The translations under genes were made by a program, and so were the position numbers. Shown here piece after piece: positions 1 to 7,709 of a DNA stretch of 64,000 bases. The stretch lies in the NCBI GenBank assembly GCA_020633055.1, contig JACKEJ010000006.1, forward strand, positions 868,001 to 932,000, in the 5' to 3' direction. Under the pieces are notes generated by a model that saw nothing but the letters and a program-made list of their open reading frames with translations, had not been told where the DNA came from and did no database searches. Numbering within the stretch: the stretch's first letter is position 1; each line of letters begins with the position of its first letter. The stretch is from Sandaracinaceae bacterium (GTDB lineage Bacteria > Myxococcota_A > Polyangia > Polyangiales > Houyiibacteriaceae).

Positions 1-14
1 CGGGGACAGGGCTC

Positions 15-866
15 TTGCGCCGCGTCGCGCTGATGCTGCTGGTGGTCGTGGCAGTCGCAGGACGTCCGTGGTCCCCCGTTCGTGCGCAGGACGCGGCGAC
101 CGAGTCCAGCATGCGCGCGACGGGGGCGACGGACCAGAGTCGCGCCGAGGCGGACACGGTACACGCTCTGTTCCGACGGGCGAACGAACTGGCGTTTGCA
201 GAGAACTACGCGGGCGCGCTCGAAGTCTACGGCGCCCTCACGGACGTCGGCATCGTGGATCCAGACGTCGAGCAGAACATCGCGGTCTGCTACGCCCGCA
301 CTGGGCGCCTGGCGCGCGCCATCTTCCACTTCGAGCGCGCTCTGTTGCTACGCCCCGGAGACGAGGGGATCGAGCGGGGCCTGGCCGCCGTCGAGGATGC
401 CCTGGCCAGGGCCCGCGCCGAGGCGGAGGGGGAGGCGGAGCTCGCTACGGACAAGCACTTCGTGCGCGCGATGGTCCGCTCCGTGAGCGAGCAGGCGCTC
501 GCCATCGCGCTGCTGTCGACGGTGGCGCTGCTGTGTCTCGCGCTCGTCGCGCGGCGTCGGGCGCAAGACGAGGTGCCGCGCGTGGCCGCGGGTGTGGCTT
601 CGCTGTTTGCGCTCGTGCTCTGCGTCGTGGCGGCGGTCGGACTCGTCGTGAAGCAGGGGTGGCTGCGTGATGGCGTGCCGGCCGTCGTGCTCGAGGACGA
701 AGTGCCGCTCCACCAGTCCCCTGACGCTCGCAGTCCCGTTTTGGACGCGCCAGCGCGGGCTGGTGAACGCGGCGTCGTCCTCGACGAGTATGAGGGGTTC
801 GTGCGTTTGCGACTTGGCGCGCGGCAAGGATGGGCCCGCACGGCGGATGTCGGACAGCTACGCTGA
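15..866 (+). CDS. BatE-like TPR and SH3-domain membrane protein
   Basis: 283 residues from a TTG start; the frame is open to the left edge, so an earlier start is possible. Residues 1-24 look like a signal peptide ending VRA-QD. Residues about 50-125 hold TPR-type helices (NIAVCYARTGRLARAIFHFERALLLRPGD). Two membrane helices follow at about 155-175 and 188-210, then a C-terminal SH3-like segment ending in a GWA...L motif. This order (signal, TPR, two helices, SH3) matches the BatE proteins of Bat/aerotolerance operons, which are thought to act at the cell envelope with MoxR ATPases and VWA proteins. The rest of such an operon would lie left of the window, so the link cannot be checked here. 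Confidence 0.7.
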   Translation: MRRVALMLLVVVAVAGRPWSPVRAQDAATESSMRATGATDQSRAEADTVHALFRRANELAFAENYAGALEVYGALTDVGIVDPDVEQNIAVCYARTGRLARAIFHFERALLLRPGDEGIERGLAAVEDALARARAEAEGEAELATDKHFVRAMVRSVSEQALAIALLSTVALLCLALVARRRAQDEVPRVAAGVASLFALVLCVVAAVGLVVKQGWLRDGVPAVVLEDEVPLHQSPDARSPVLDAPARAGERGVVLDEYEGFVRLRLGARQGWARTADVGQLR

Positions 867-961
867 CATTCTGTGATTTTTGTGTAGGACCTTACGAGGG
901 CTGGACACTGTGGATGCACTAGAACATGTTTCGGGGGTGGATTTTTCGGTTCCGTCGGTGC

Positions 962-1017
962 TATAACGGGGTTGTGCAATATTCACACAGCTAGACGCTC
1001 CATCCATTCCCCCGAGG
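962..1017 (+). promoter_or_regulatory. Possible -10 box and ribosome site before response regulator
   Basis: The gap 867-1022 is richer in A+T than its surroundings. A TATAAC hexamer lies at 962-967, but no convincing -35 box is found 16-18 bases upstream. A GAGG ribosome-binding site at 1014-1017 decides the ATG at 1023 as start. The promoter call is tentative. Confidence 0.3.
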
Positions 1018-1022
1018 TCCCC

Positions 1023-1403
1023 ATGAAGAAGATCCTGGTAGTCGAAGACGATGCCCTCAGCTCGATGGTGATCGGGGACTTCCTCGAGGCCAACGGCTAC
1101 GAGGTGACGGTCGCGAAGAACGGCGTGGACGCCCTGACCGAGTTCGAGCGCGTGTCTCCGGACGCGATGCTCGTGGATGTCATGCTCCCCAAGCGTAGCG
1201 GCTTCGAGGTGTGCTTCGAGGTCAAGCGCACGGAGAAGGGGCGCACCATGCCGCTCATGCTCATGAGCGCGGTCTATCGCGACGAGGACCACGCGAAGAA
1301 GTACGCGCGTGAGGACCTGCGTGCGCAGGCGTACCTGGTGAAGCCGTTCGACATGCGCGCCATGCTGAGCGAGCTGGAGTCCTTGCTGGTGGCCTCGGCC
1401 TGA
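1023..1403 (+). CDS. CheY-like response regulator, receiver domain only
   Basis: 126 residues, one complete receiver domain and no output domain. The acidic pair is E8-D9-D10, the phospho-acceptor is D52 in LVDVMLP, S82 takes the Ser/Thr switch position and the conserved Lys is K107 in LVKPFD, so phosphorylation looks intact. The ATG at 1023 is preceded by GAGG six bases upstream. The gene ends seven bases before the histidine kinase that starts at 1411, so the two are probably co-transcribed partners. With no output domain it would act by binding a protein partner or as a phosphorelay intermediate. Confidence 0.9.
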   Translation: MKKILVVEDDALSSMVIGDFLEANGYEVTVAKNGVDALTEFERVSPDAMLVDVMLPKRSGFEVCFEVKRTEKGRTMPLMLMSAVYRDEDHAKKYAREDLRAQAYLVKPFDMRAMLSELESLLVASA

Positions 1404-1410
1404 GCGGCCC

Positions 1411-2754
1411 GTGCGCTTTCCGGCCTACGTCGAGGAGGTCGGCCTCCCCGAACACCGCAGCAAGCTGTGGTTCAGCGTCCGCTCGGGCCTGACCATCGTC
1501 GTCGCGTTCACCGTGTTCGGGCTCTTCACCATGCAGACCGGGCTGATCCCGTGGACGCCGCTCTTCTGGGCGCCCGTAGGCCTCAAGCTGGTAACGAACA
1601 CGCTCGCGTGGTGGTCCCTCAAGGCGGACCGCTTCGTGGTGGAGGCGGCGAGCCTCAACGTCGCCATGGACACGCTTGCGCTCACCTTCGCGATCTATCT
1701 GTCGGGTGGGTTGGAGAGCCCCCTCTTCGCCGTCTACGCGATCGAGCTCACCGTGGTCGCGCTGCTCTCCAACGTGGGCGTGACGCTGACCATCATGGGG
1801 CTCGCCATGGGCCTCCATGCCGCGATGGCGTGCCTGATCTACACGAAGACCATCCCGTCCTTCCCGCCGCCGCACTTCGCGGCGGACGCGCTCGACGCGA
1901 CACACTTGATGGTGGTGCTGTTCGCGTACGGGGTCGTGCTGGGCATCCCGACCGTGTTCACCACCTTCATCCTCTCGGACTTGCGGGCCAAGTCTCGCGC
2001 GCTCGAGCAGCGTACCCGCGACCTCGAGGCCGCCAGTCAGTCGAAGGCCCGCTTCATCGCGAACCTCACGCACGAGCTGCGCACGCCGATCCACGGTATC
2101 TCCGGTTTGGCGGACCTGCTCGAGGCTGGGATCTACGGTCCCGTGACCGACCGCCAACGCAAGGCCCACGTCGAGGTCAAGCGCAGCGCGCGCTCGCTGC
2201 TGGCGTTGGTGGACGGCCTCCTCTCGCTTGCGCGCAGCGAGGACGGGCGCATCACCCCCAAGCTGGAGCGGGTCGACGTGAGTGCTCAGATCGAGGCGGC
2301 GGTCGCGCACGTGCAGGCCATGGTGGGCACCCGCGATCTGCCCATCGAGGTAGAGGTCGCTGGGCGCGTGTCGGACATCACCACGGACGCAGCCATGCTG
2401 CAGCACATCCTCACCAACCTGGTGACCAACGCCGTGAAGTTCACGCCGGATGGCGGGCGCGTGCTCGTGCGCGCGCACAGCGACAGACGCGGCGGCGCCG
2501 TGGTGATCGAGGTCGAGGACACCGGCGTAGGCATCGCGATGGCAGACCGTGAGCGCATCTTCGAACCGTTTCAGCAGGTCCACGATGGCTCGTTCGTGCG
2601 CGAACACGGAGGTGTCGGGCTCGGGCTCGCGCTGGTCCGGCAGCTGGTGCAGGCCATTGGCGGGACCATCGAGGTCTCGAGCGAGGTCGGCCGCGGGTCC
2701 GTGTTTCGGGTGGTCGTCCCCAGCGTCGCCAGCGCGGTCGCGTTCTCGGCCTGA
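1411..2754 (+). CDS. Membrane sensor histidine kinase
   Basis: 447 residues from a GTG start. The N-terminal ~190 residues hold about six hydrophobic helices and no large extracytoplasmic loop, so the signal is probably sensed in the membrane. A short coiled linker (190-212) leads to the dimerisation/phosphoacceptor domain with NLTHELRTP, H221 being the phosphorylated residue. The ATPase domain shows an N box (NLVTNAVKF, about 336-344), a G1 box DTGVGI (370-375), an F box (FEPF) and a G2 box GVGLGLAL (401-408). All catalytic motifs are intact. It is the likely kinase for the receiver protein encoded just upstream. Confidence 0.92.
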   Translation: MRFPAYVEEVGLPEHRSKLWFSVRSGLTIVVAFTVFGLFTMQTGLIPWTPLFWAPVGLKLVTNTLAWWSLKADRFVVEAASLNVAMDTLALTFAIYLSGGLESPLFAVYAIELTVVALLSNVGVTLTIMGLAMGLHAAMACLIYTKTIPSFPPPHFAADALDATHLMVVLFAYGVVLGIPTVFTTFILSDLRAKSRALEQRTRDLEAASQSKARFIANLTHELRTPIHGISGLADLLEAGIYGPVTDRQRKAHVEVKRSARSLLALVDGLLSLARSEDGRITPKLERVDVSAQIEAAVAHVQAMVGTRDLPIEVEVAGRVSDITTDAAMLQHILTNLVTNAVKFTPDGGRVLVRAHSDRRGGAVVIEVEDTGVGIAMADRERIFEPFQQVHDGSFVREHGGVGLGLALVRQLVQAIGGTIEVSSEVGRGSVFRVVVPSVASAVAFSA

Positions 2755-2842
2755 GCCCGCGCCCCGGATCTCGGCGTGCGCGTCCGTGTCCCTGACGCGG
2801 CATGCTTGACGACGTACCCCGGGACCCCAGGATGAGCCCGCC

Positions 2843-3802
2843 ATGGACACCCTCCCCACACGTCGTGTCGACCTCGACAGCTCTCCCGCGGAGCGCTGGG
2901 CGGGCATCGAGGTGCGGGCCGACGCGGTGCGTGAGCTCGTGGACGTCTACCAGCAGGACATTGGGCCGCTCGGCGACTTCCTCAAGCTGCTGACGCTGTA
3001 CCGCGACGCGTACGTGCCGTACGAACAGCGCATCGAGCTGGAGTCCATCGCGGCGCGCACGGACGTGGACCCGCTGGCCCTCGTGCTGGTGAACGTTTAC
3101 TACGACGCGTTCAAGCACGCGATGGCGTGCACCGCGTTCGCCAGCAACACCGCGCACGGCCCGGTCCATGCGCGCAACCTCGACTGGCACAGCCCGCGCG
3201 ACGCGCTCCGGCGCCACTCCGAGATCCACGAGTTCGTCCGAGGCGGCGAGGTCGTCTGCCGCTCGCTCGCGTGGCCCGGCTTCATCGGCGTGTTCACGGG
3301 CGTGTCCCCCGGCGCGTTCTCCGTGTCTCTCAACGCCGTCGTGAGCGACGAAGCCCCCGGCCTCGGCGCGCCGGTGGCGCTCGTGCTGCGCGAGGCGCTC
3401 ACGGCGCGTCTCCCCTACGAGCGCGCCGTGCACCACCTCCGCGCCATCCCGCTGGTGTGCGACTGCCTGCTCTTGGTCTGCGGGACCACGAACGACGAGT
3501 GCGCCGTCGTAGAGCGCGTCCCAGCGCGCGGGGTCGTGCGACGCGGGCAAGTCGGCAGCGTCACGGTCACCAACGACTACCGCATGCTCACCCACACGAC
3601 GGGAGGGGTCGGGGCCCTCGTCGCGACCTCCGACCAACGCTACGACACCACCTGCTCCCGCGTCGCCCACGAGGCCCCCGACGACGCCGCCGCCTGCTTC
3701 CGCATCCTGGACGATCGCCGCGTCCGCATGGACATCACCGTCCAGCAAGCCGTCATGTCCGCGGCCCAAGGCACCTTCGTCGCCCGCGCCATCCCCCGCT
3801 GA
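2843..3802 (+). CDS. Acid ceramidase/NAAA-like Ntn hydrolase
   Basis: 319 residues, no signal peptide, so probably cytoplasmic. The segment ACTAFASNTAHGPVHARNLDW resembles the autoprocessing site of acid ceramidase and N-acylethanolamine acid amidase. C96 would be the N-terminal nucleophile after self-cleavage, with R111 and D114 as the active-site pair; the spacing (Cys, +15 Arg, +18 Asp) is close to that of human acid ceramidase. Later Asn/Arg positions (SVSLNAVVSD, VTNDYRMLTHT) also fit the Ntn fold. The expected reaction is hydrolysis of a linear amide such as an N-acyl lipid; the substrate is unknown. The ATG follows a CCAGGATGAG stretch only loosely, so the start is fairly but not fully certain. 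Confidence 0.65.
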   Translation: MDTLPTRRVDLDSSPAERWAGIEVRADAVRELVDVYQQDIGPLGDFLKLLTLYRDAYVPYEQRIELESIAARTDVDPLALVLVNVYYDAFKHAMACTAFASNTAHGPVHARNLDWHSPRDALRRHSEIHEFVRGGEVVCRSLAWPGFIGVFTGVSPGAFSVSLNAVVSDEAPGLGAPVALVLREALTARLPYERAVHHLRAIPLVCDCLLLVCGTTNDECAVVERVPARGVVRRGQVGSVTVTNDYRMLTHTTGGVGALVATSDQRYDTTCSRVAHEAPDDAAACFRILDDRRVRMDITVQQAVMSAAQGTFVARAIPR

Positions 3803-3820
3803 CCCGCGCCCAGCCCCGCA

Positions 3821-3937
3821 TCTCGGTCCCGCACCCCACATCTCGGTCCCGCACCCCGCATCTCGGTCCCGCACCCCACATCTCGGTCCCGCACCCCACA
3901 TCTCGGTCCCGCACCCCACATCTCGGTCCCGCACCCA
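3821..3937. repeat. Tandem repeat, six copies of a 20 bp unit
   Basis: The unit TCTCGGTCCCGCACCCCACA begins at 3821, 3841, 3861, 3881, 3901 and 3921. The last copy is cut short after GCACCCA, and the copy at 3841 has G for A near its end. The array starts within 20 bases of the stop codon of the upstream hydrolase gene. There are no spacers, so it is not a CRISPR array. Such an array should vary in copy number between strains. Confidence 0.95.
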
Positions 3938-4068
3938 CGCACCACCTCGAGCGGGAACCCCGCGTACACCCGAGTCCCAGCCGCGCTCACCCGAGCTCCT
4001 CGGCCCCAGAGCGGATCCCGAGTCATCCGAGTCCCAGCCGCGCGCCCCGGGCCCCGACACGTCGCCGA

Positions 4069-4196
4069 GGGAGGGGGGATGGCCGGCGACGGGTGTTGGG
4101 GGGGCCCCGTTTCAAGCGCCTTGGCGCGCCGAAACGGGGGAGGCACCACAGGGAGCGCCTGCGCGACCGGGCCCGTTGCCGGCCATCTCCCCTCCC
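4069..4196 (+). repeat. Nested palindromic element, copy A
   Basis: Outer arms 4069-4090 and 4175-4196 pair over 22 positions with two G-T wobbles and no mismatch. The 84-base core between them (4091-4174) starts GGGTGT and ends GCGCGACCGGGCCC, and holds an inner hairpin with CCCCGTTTC (4105-4113) pairing to GAAACGGGG (4131-4139), followed by a conserved AGGCACCRCAGGGAGCGCC stretch. The same core recurs at 29325-29409 (inverted) and 29763-29851, each inside a different but self-complementary pair of arms. Confidence 0.85.
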
Positions 4197-4210
4197 GTCA
4201 GCGATCCCGC

Positions 4211-4258
4211 CACCGCCACCGCGCCCCAGGGAGCCACCGCCACCGCGCCCCAGGGAGC
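4211..4258. repeat. 24 bp direct tandem duplication
   Basis: Positions 4211-4234 are repeated exactly at 4235-4258; each unit starts CACCGCCACCGCG and ends CAGGGAGC. It lies just downstream of palindromic element A and in the leader of the next gene. No function is evident; replication slippage would explain it. Confidence 0.9.
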
Positions 4259-4352
4259 CCCGCCGGACTCGGCAGATCCGCGCCGACTGGGGCAGCATCA
4301 GGTTGACTTCCCCGCGCCGAACACGGACCATCGCGCGGCGAGAGGAACCTCT

Positions 4353-4748
4353 GTGACAACTGCCCCCTCCATCAAGATCCTGGTAGCCGACGACGACCCC
4401 GAGCTGCTGAACCTCATCTCTTCCCATGCGCGGAGCATCGAAGGTTCGACGGTCGTCGAAGCCTCCGACGGAGAAGAGGCCCTGCGCCTTGCGCGCAGCG
4501 AGCGCCCCGCGCTCGTCCTGCTGGACGTCATGATGCCGGGCATGAGCGGCTGGGAGGTCTGCCGCGCCATCCGTGAGGAAGAGAGCCTCGCGGGCGCGAA
4601 GGTCATCATGCTCACGGGCATCGGTGAGCGGCTCAACGAGATGACCAGCCCCCTGTATGGCGCGGACGCCTACCTCGACAAGCCCTTCGATCTCGACGAT
4701 CTCAGCGATCGGATCGAGGAGTTGGTGGGCTGTCGTCCCCAGGGGTGA
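4353..4748 (+). CDS. CheY-like response regulator, receiver domain only
   Basis: 131 residues from a GTG start preceded by AGAGG at 4341-4345, which fits better than any upstream in-frame start in the repeat-rich leader. The single domain has the acidic triad (VADDDPE), the phospho-acceptor Asp in LVLLDVMMP, a Thr in MLTGIG and the conserved Lys in YLDKPFD, so it should be phosphorylated. There is no output domain and no adjacent kinase; the next gene is a PpiC lipoprotein about 70 bases downstream. Its partner is unknown. Confidence 0.88.
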   Translation: MTTAPSIKILVADDDPELLNLISSHARSIEGSTVVEASDGEEALRLARSERPALVLLDVMMPGMSGWEVCRAIREEESLAGAKVIMLTGIGERLNEMTSPLYGADAYLDKPFDLDDLSDRIEELVGCRPQG

Positions 4749-4817
4749 ACCGGCGTGCAGTCTCACGCACGGCGCGCAGCGTTGATGACGCTGCGGGCAT
4801 ATGCTAGCTCGGCTGCG

Positions 4818-5903
4818 ATGCTCGCCCCGAACCGTCTGCGGGTCCGCCCCGCCTCCCCCGTGCGCGTGCATCTGCTCGCGGGCACCTTCGGGCTATGGCT
4901 CGGGCTCGCCTGCACGGGTTGCGGGCAGGGTTGCTCCGGCGAACAAGGTGCCGAGGGCACGTCCACGGCGTCCGCGACGGCGACCAGCGCGGAGCAAGAT
5001 CCCAACGCGAACGGTCGCACCAACGGGCTGACGCCCGAGCAGGCGGCGCTGGTGCTGGCGCGCGTCGGTGACCGCGAGATCACCGCGGGTGAGCTGGCCG
5101 CCCGCCTCGCGGCCGAGGGGCGCTACACGCAGGCGCGGTTCGCCAGCCCCGAGCGTCGCCGCGAGTACCTCGACAAGATGATCGAGCTCGCGCTGCTGGC
5201 CGCCGAGGCGGAGCGCCTCGGATACCAAAACGACCCGCTGGTGGTGCAAGCTCGCGAACAGGCCATGCGCGAGGAGATGCTGCGTGAGCTGGTGGACGCC
5301 CGTGTGCAGCGCTCCGACATCACGGACGAGGCCATCGCGGCCTACTATCAAGCGCACCTCAGCGAGTACAACCAGCCAGCTCAGGTGCGCGCCGTGCACA
5401 TCGTCGTGCGCACGCGCGCCGAAGCTCAACGCTACCTTCAGCAGGTGCGCGACCAGGCCGACATCGCGCCTTTCCGCGCGCTAGCGCAGCAGCACAACAT
5501 CGACGACACGCGCGAGCGCGGTGGCGACCTGCTGTTCTTCGGGATGGAGGGCGACGGTCCGCCCGCGCCCGTCCGCGAGGCCGCGTTCGCGTTGGCGCGC
5601 ATCGGGGACGTCAGCCCCGAGGTCATCGAGAGCCCGATGGGCTTCCACGTGGTGCGCCTGACCGGTCGTCGCGCTGCACTCGAGCGCTCGCTCGACGACG
5701 TCGAGGGGCCGATCCGAAACGCGCTCTGGGCCGCGCAGCGCGAAGAGGCGCGGCAGCGTCTGTTGGACGAACTACGCGGCGACGCGCAGATCGAAGAGCA
5801 CCTCGACGTGCTCGACAGCCTCCAGCTGGAGCCACGCGAGGAGGTCCCGGTGCCCCATGCGCCAGACGCGCCGAGCGAGACGACGGAGACCCAAGCGCCA
5901 TGA
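4818..5903 (+). CDS. Lipoprotein peptidyl-prolyl isomerase, PpiC/parvulin type
   Basis: 361 residues from the ATG at 4818, which puts a basic n-region and hydrophobic stretch directly before LACTGC, a loose lipobox (lipidation at the Cys of LAC or TGC). In-frame starts at 4755 and 4785 would lengthen the N-terminus. A Ser/Thr/Ala-rich linker is followed by a SurA-like helical segment (REITAGELAARL, EYLDKMIELALL) and one parvulin domain at about 187-289 (VHIVVRT, GGDLLFF, MGFHVVRL). It should assist folding of outer-membrane or secreted proteins in the periplasm. Its stop overlaps the start of the next chaperone gene (ATGA). Confidence 0.85.
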   Translation: MLAPNRLRVRPASPVRVHLLAGTFGLWLGLACTGCGQGCSGEQGAEGTSTASATATSAEQDPNANGRTNGLTPEQAALVLARVGDREITAGELAARLAAEGRYTQARFASPERRREYLDKMIELALLAAEAERLGYQNDPLVVQAREQAMREEMLRELVDARVQRSDITDEAIAAYYQAHLSEYNQPAQVRAVHIVVRTRAEAQRYLQQVRDQADIAPFRALAQQHNIDDTRERGGDLLFFGMEGDGPPAPVREAAFALARIGDVSPEVIESPMGFHVVRLTGRRAALERSLDDVEGPIRNALWAAQREEARQRLLDELRGDAQIEEHLDVLDSLQLEPREEVPVPHAPDAPSETTETQAP

Positions 5904-6883
5904 CCAAGTCGCCGATGCGTCCAGCCTCTCGTCGCGCCCGCACGGCGGGCCTCCTGTCCCTGCTCGGGCTGCTGGGGCTCGCGGCGCCGAGCGCGCAGGC
6001 CGACGTGGTGGAGCGCGTGGTGGCGGTCGTCAACGACCAGGCCATCTGGCTGAGCGAGGTGCGTCGCCGCGCCGCGCCCTACGTCCCGCAGATCATGGCC
6101 GCGTCCAGCCAGGCCGAGCGCGTGGCGCTGCGTGAGCAGCTCTACACGCAAGTGCTGGACGGCCTCATCGACGAAGAGCTCATCCGCCAAGCGGCCACAC
6201 GCATGCGGGTGCGCGTCTCCAGCGAGGACGTCGAGCGCGCCATCGCCAACGTGCGCCGCCAGAACAACCTCGGCGAGGCCGAGTTCTGGGAGGCCGTGCG
6301 CGGGCAGGGCTTCTCCCCGGCGCAGTACCGCGACGACCTGCGGCGTCAGCTGCTGCGCCTCAAGGTGCTCAACCAGCGCGCCCGCGGCCGCGTGAACATC
6401 ACCGAAGAAGACGTGCGCGCGCGCTACGACGAGGAGGTGCGCCGCTCGAACCGGACGCTCCGCTTCCGCGCCTCGCACGTGTTCGTGGAGCTCCCCGCCG
6501 GCGCCAGCGCCAGCGACGTGGCCGCCGTGCGTGAACGCGCCGAGGAGCTGCGATCGCAGCTGACCGCGCGCAACTTCCAGGACGCCATCGCCGAGTTCGG
6601 GGGCGGTGAGCTGGGCTGGCTGCGTCAGGGGGACCTGCCCGAGGACCTCGAGCAGGAGCTCCTGGCCATGACGCCTGGCCGCATCAGCTCGGTCGTGCGC
6701 GGGCCCAACGGCTACCACATCTTCCTGCTGCACGAGCGCGAGCAGGGGCAGGCGGACGTGCCCGACTACGAGGACGTGCGCGAGCACATCTTCCGCCAGA
6801 TGCTCGACACCGCGATGGCCCGCCAGGAGCAGCTCTTCCTCACCGAGCTCCGCCGGTCCGCCCTGATCGAGCGCCGCATCTGA
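5900..6883 (+). CDS. surA: SurA-like periplasmic chaperone/peptidyl-prolyl isomerase
   Basis: 327 residues with a signal peptide ending SAQA-DVVE. Residues 37-170 form the SurA N-terminal chaperone region (RVVAVVNDQAIWLSEV, LIDEELIRQ), and one parvulin domain follows at about 190-280 (LRFRASHVFVEL, ELGWLRQGDLP, GYHIFLL). E. coli SurA has two parvulin domains; a single one is common elsewhere. It is predicted to escort unfolded outer-membrane proteins through the periplasm. The start overlaps the stop of the PpiC lipoprotein gene, so the two chaperones are probably translationally coupled. Confidence 0.85.
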   Translation: MTKSPMRPASRRARTAGLLSLLGLLGLAAPSAQADVVERVVAVVNDQAIWLSEVRRRAAPYVPQIMAASSQAERVALREQLYTQVLDGLIDEELIRQAATRMRVRVSSEDVERAIANVRRQNNLGEAEFWEAVRGQGFSPAQYRDDLRRQLLRLKVLNQRARGRVNITEEDVRARYDEEVRRSNRTLRFRASHVFVELPAGASASDVAAVRERAEELRSQLTARNFQDAIAEFGGGELGWLRQGDLPEDLEQELLAMTPGRISSVVRGPNGYHIFLLHEREQGQADVPDYEDVREHIFRQMLDTAMARQEQLFLTELRRSALIERRI

Positions 6884-7452
6884 TGGACGCGCCCGACCGG
6901 CAGCGGGTCGGGGTCGCACTCGTGCTCAGCGTCGCCCTCGCGGTCGCTGCAGGGGTCGCGGACTTCGGTGCGCCTGCGTTCGATCACGCGACGGAGGTGA
7001 CACTGCACACGTTCGAGGAGGCCATCGACGGCGAAGAGGGGGCCGCGCGCTCGGTCACGCACGGGGAGCCCTTCGCCGTGGAGGACCGCATGGCGTTGGC
7101 TGTCGCGCTCGAACGCGAGGAGCCCACGGGGTGGGCTGGCGTCCTGCTGGGGGTGGTGCCCCAGGGGGACACCGAGGCGGACGTGCGGGAGGTCCCCCTC
7201 GAGCTGCTGGAGGGGGAGACGCTGGCACGCGCGCACATCAGTGACGTGGCCCCGGGGCGCTACTTGCTGCGCGTCGAAGGCGCGACGGACGCCGCGAGCG
7301 CGCCCGCCACCGTGCACGTGCGGGTGACCGGTGGGCGGCGCACCCCGTGGCCGCTGCTGCTCGCGTGCGTGTTGGTCTGGGCGCCCGCCATCGCGGGTCT
7401 CCTGCGTCCAAGGGCCCCGACACGCGACGTTCCCTCGACGCCCGATTCGTGA
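6883..7452 (+). CDS. Bitopic membrane protein of unknown function
   Basis: 189 residues; its ATG overlaps the surA stop (TGATG). One hydrophobic helix at the N-terminus (VALVLSVALAVAAGVA) and one near the C-terminus (WPLLLACVLVWAPAIAGLL) flank an acidic, probably periplasmic beta-rich region of about 115 residues ending ISDVAPGRYLLRVEGATD...VHVRVTG, reminiscent of a small beta-sandwich. No family is recognised. Context suggests an envelope role with the chaperones or with the DUF350 operon that follows 32 bases later. Confidence 0.75.
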   Translation: MDAPDRQRVGVALVLSVALAVAAGVADFGAPAFDHATEVTLHTFEEAIDGEEGAARSVTHGEPFAVEDRMALAVALEREEPTGWAGVLLGVVPQGDTEADVREVPLELLEGETLARAHISDVAPGRYLLRVEGATDAASAPATVHVRVTGGRRTPWPLLLACVLVWAPAIAGLLRPRAPTRDVPSTPDS

Positions 7453-7484
7453 TAGCAAGGGCTTCACTTCGAGAGGATTGAATC

Positions 7485-7709
7485 ATGAGCGGCAGCATCG
7501 ACTCGTTCGTCAACGCCATCGTCGCCTCGGTGGTGTTCAGCATCATCGGGATGGTGTTCTTCGGTATCGCCTTCCTGATCATCAACAAGGTCGCGCCGTT
7601 CTCCATCCGCAAGGAGATCGAAGAAGACCAGAACACGGCGCTCGGCATCGTCATCGGCTCCGTCATCATCGGCGTCGCGATGATCGTGTCTGCTGCGATG
7701 CATGGCTGA
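7485..7709 (+). CDS. DUF350 family small membrane protein
   Basis: 74 residues, preceded by AGAGGA. Two membrane helices (about 10-32 and 53-72) flank a short charged loop with PFSIRKEIEEDQNTALGI, the typical DUF350 signature in which the Asn-Thr-Ala follows an acidic cluster. Members such as E. coli YjfL have no firmly known function, but they recur near polyamine-related enzymes. Here the stop overlaps by eight bases the start of a membrane-fused spermidine-synthase-like gene, which supports such a link. Confidence 0.85.
   Translation: MSGSIDSFVNAIVASVVFSIIGMVFFGIAFLIINKVAPFSIRKEIEEDQNTALGIVIGSVIIGVAMIVSAAMHG

Larger units (their letters stand above)
3803..4352. other. 550 bp non-coding stretch rich in repeats
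   Basis: It contains, in order, a 20 bp tandem array (3821-3937), an unremarkable C-rich section, palindromic element copy A (4069-4196), a 24 bp direct duplication (4211-4258) and the leader of the next response regulator. Frames on both strands stay open here because of composition and the 20 bp period, but none carries a recognisable protein. Confidence 0.7.

Noticed and set aside
902..920. Sigma-54 promoter before the first response regulator
   Set aside because: TGGACACTGTGGATGCA looks similar, but its GG and GC are 11 bases apart instead of 10 and the -24 box lacks TGGCA.
3821..3937. CRISPR array
   Set aside because: The 20 bp units abut directly with no variable spacers, and no cas gene is present.
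3753..4060. Minus-strand repetitive protein through the 20 bp array
   Set aside because: All three frames stay open because the period is 20 bp; the peptide is a simple 20-residue repeat with no conserved domain and no ribosome site.
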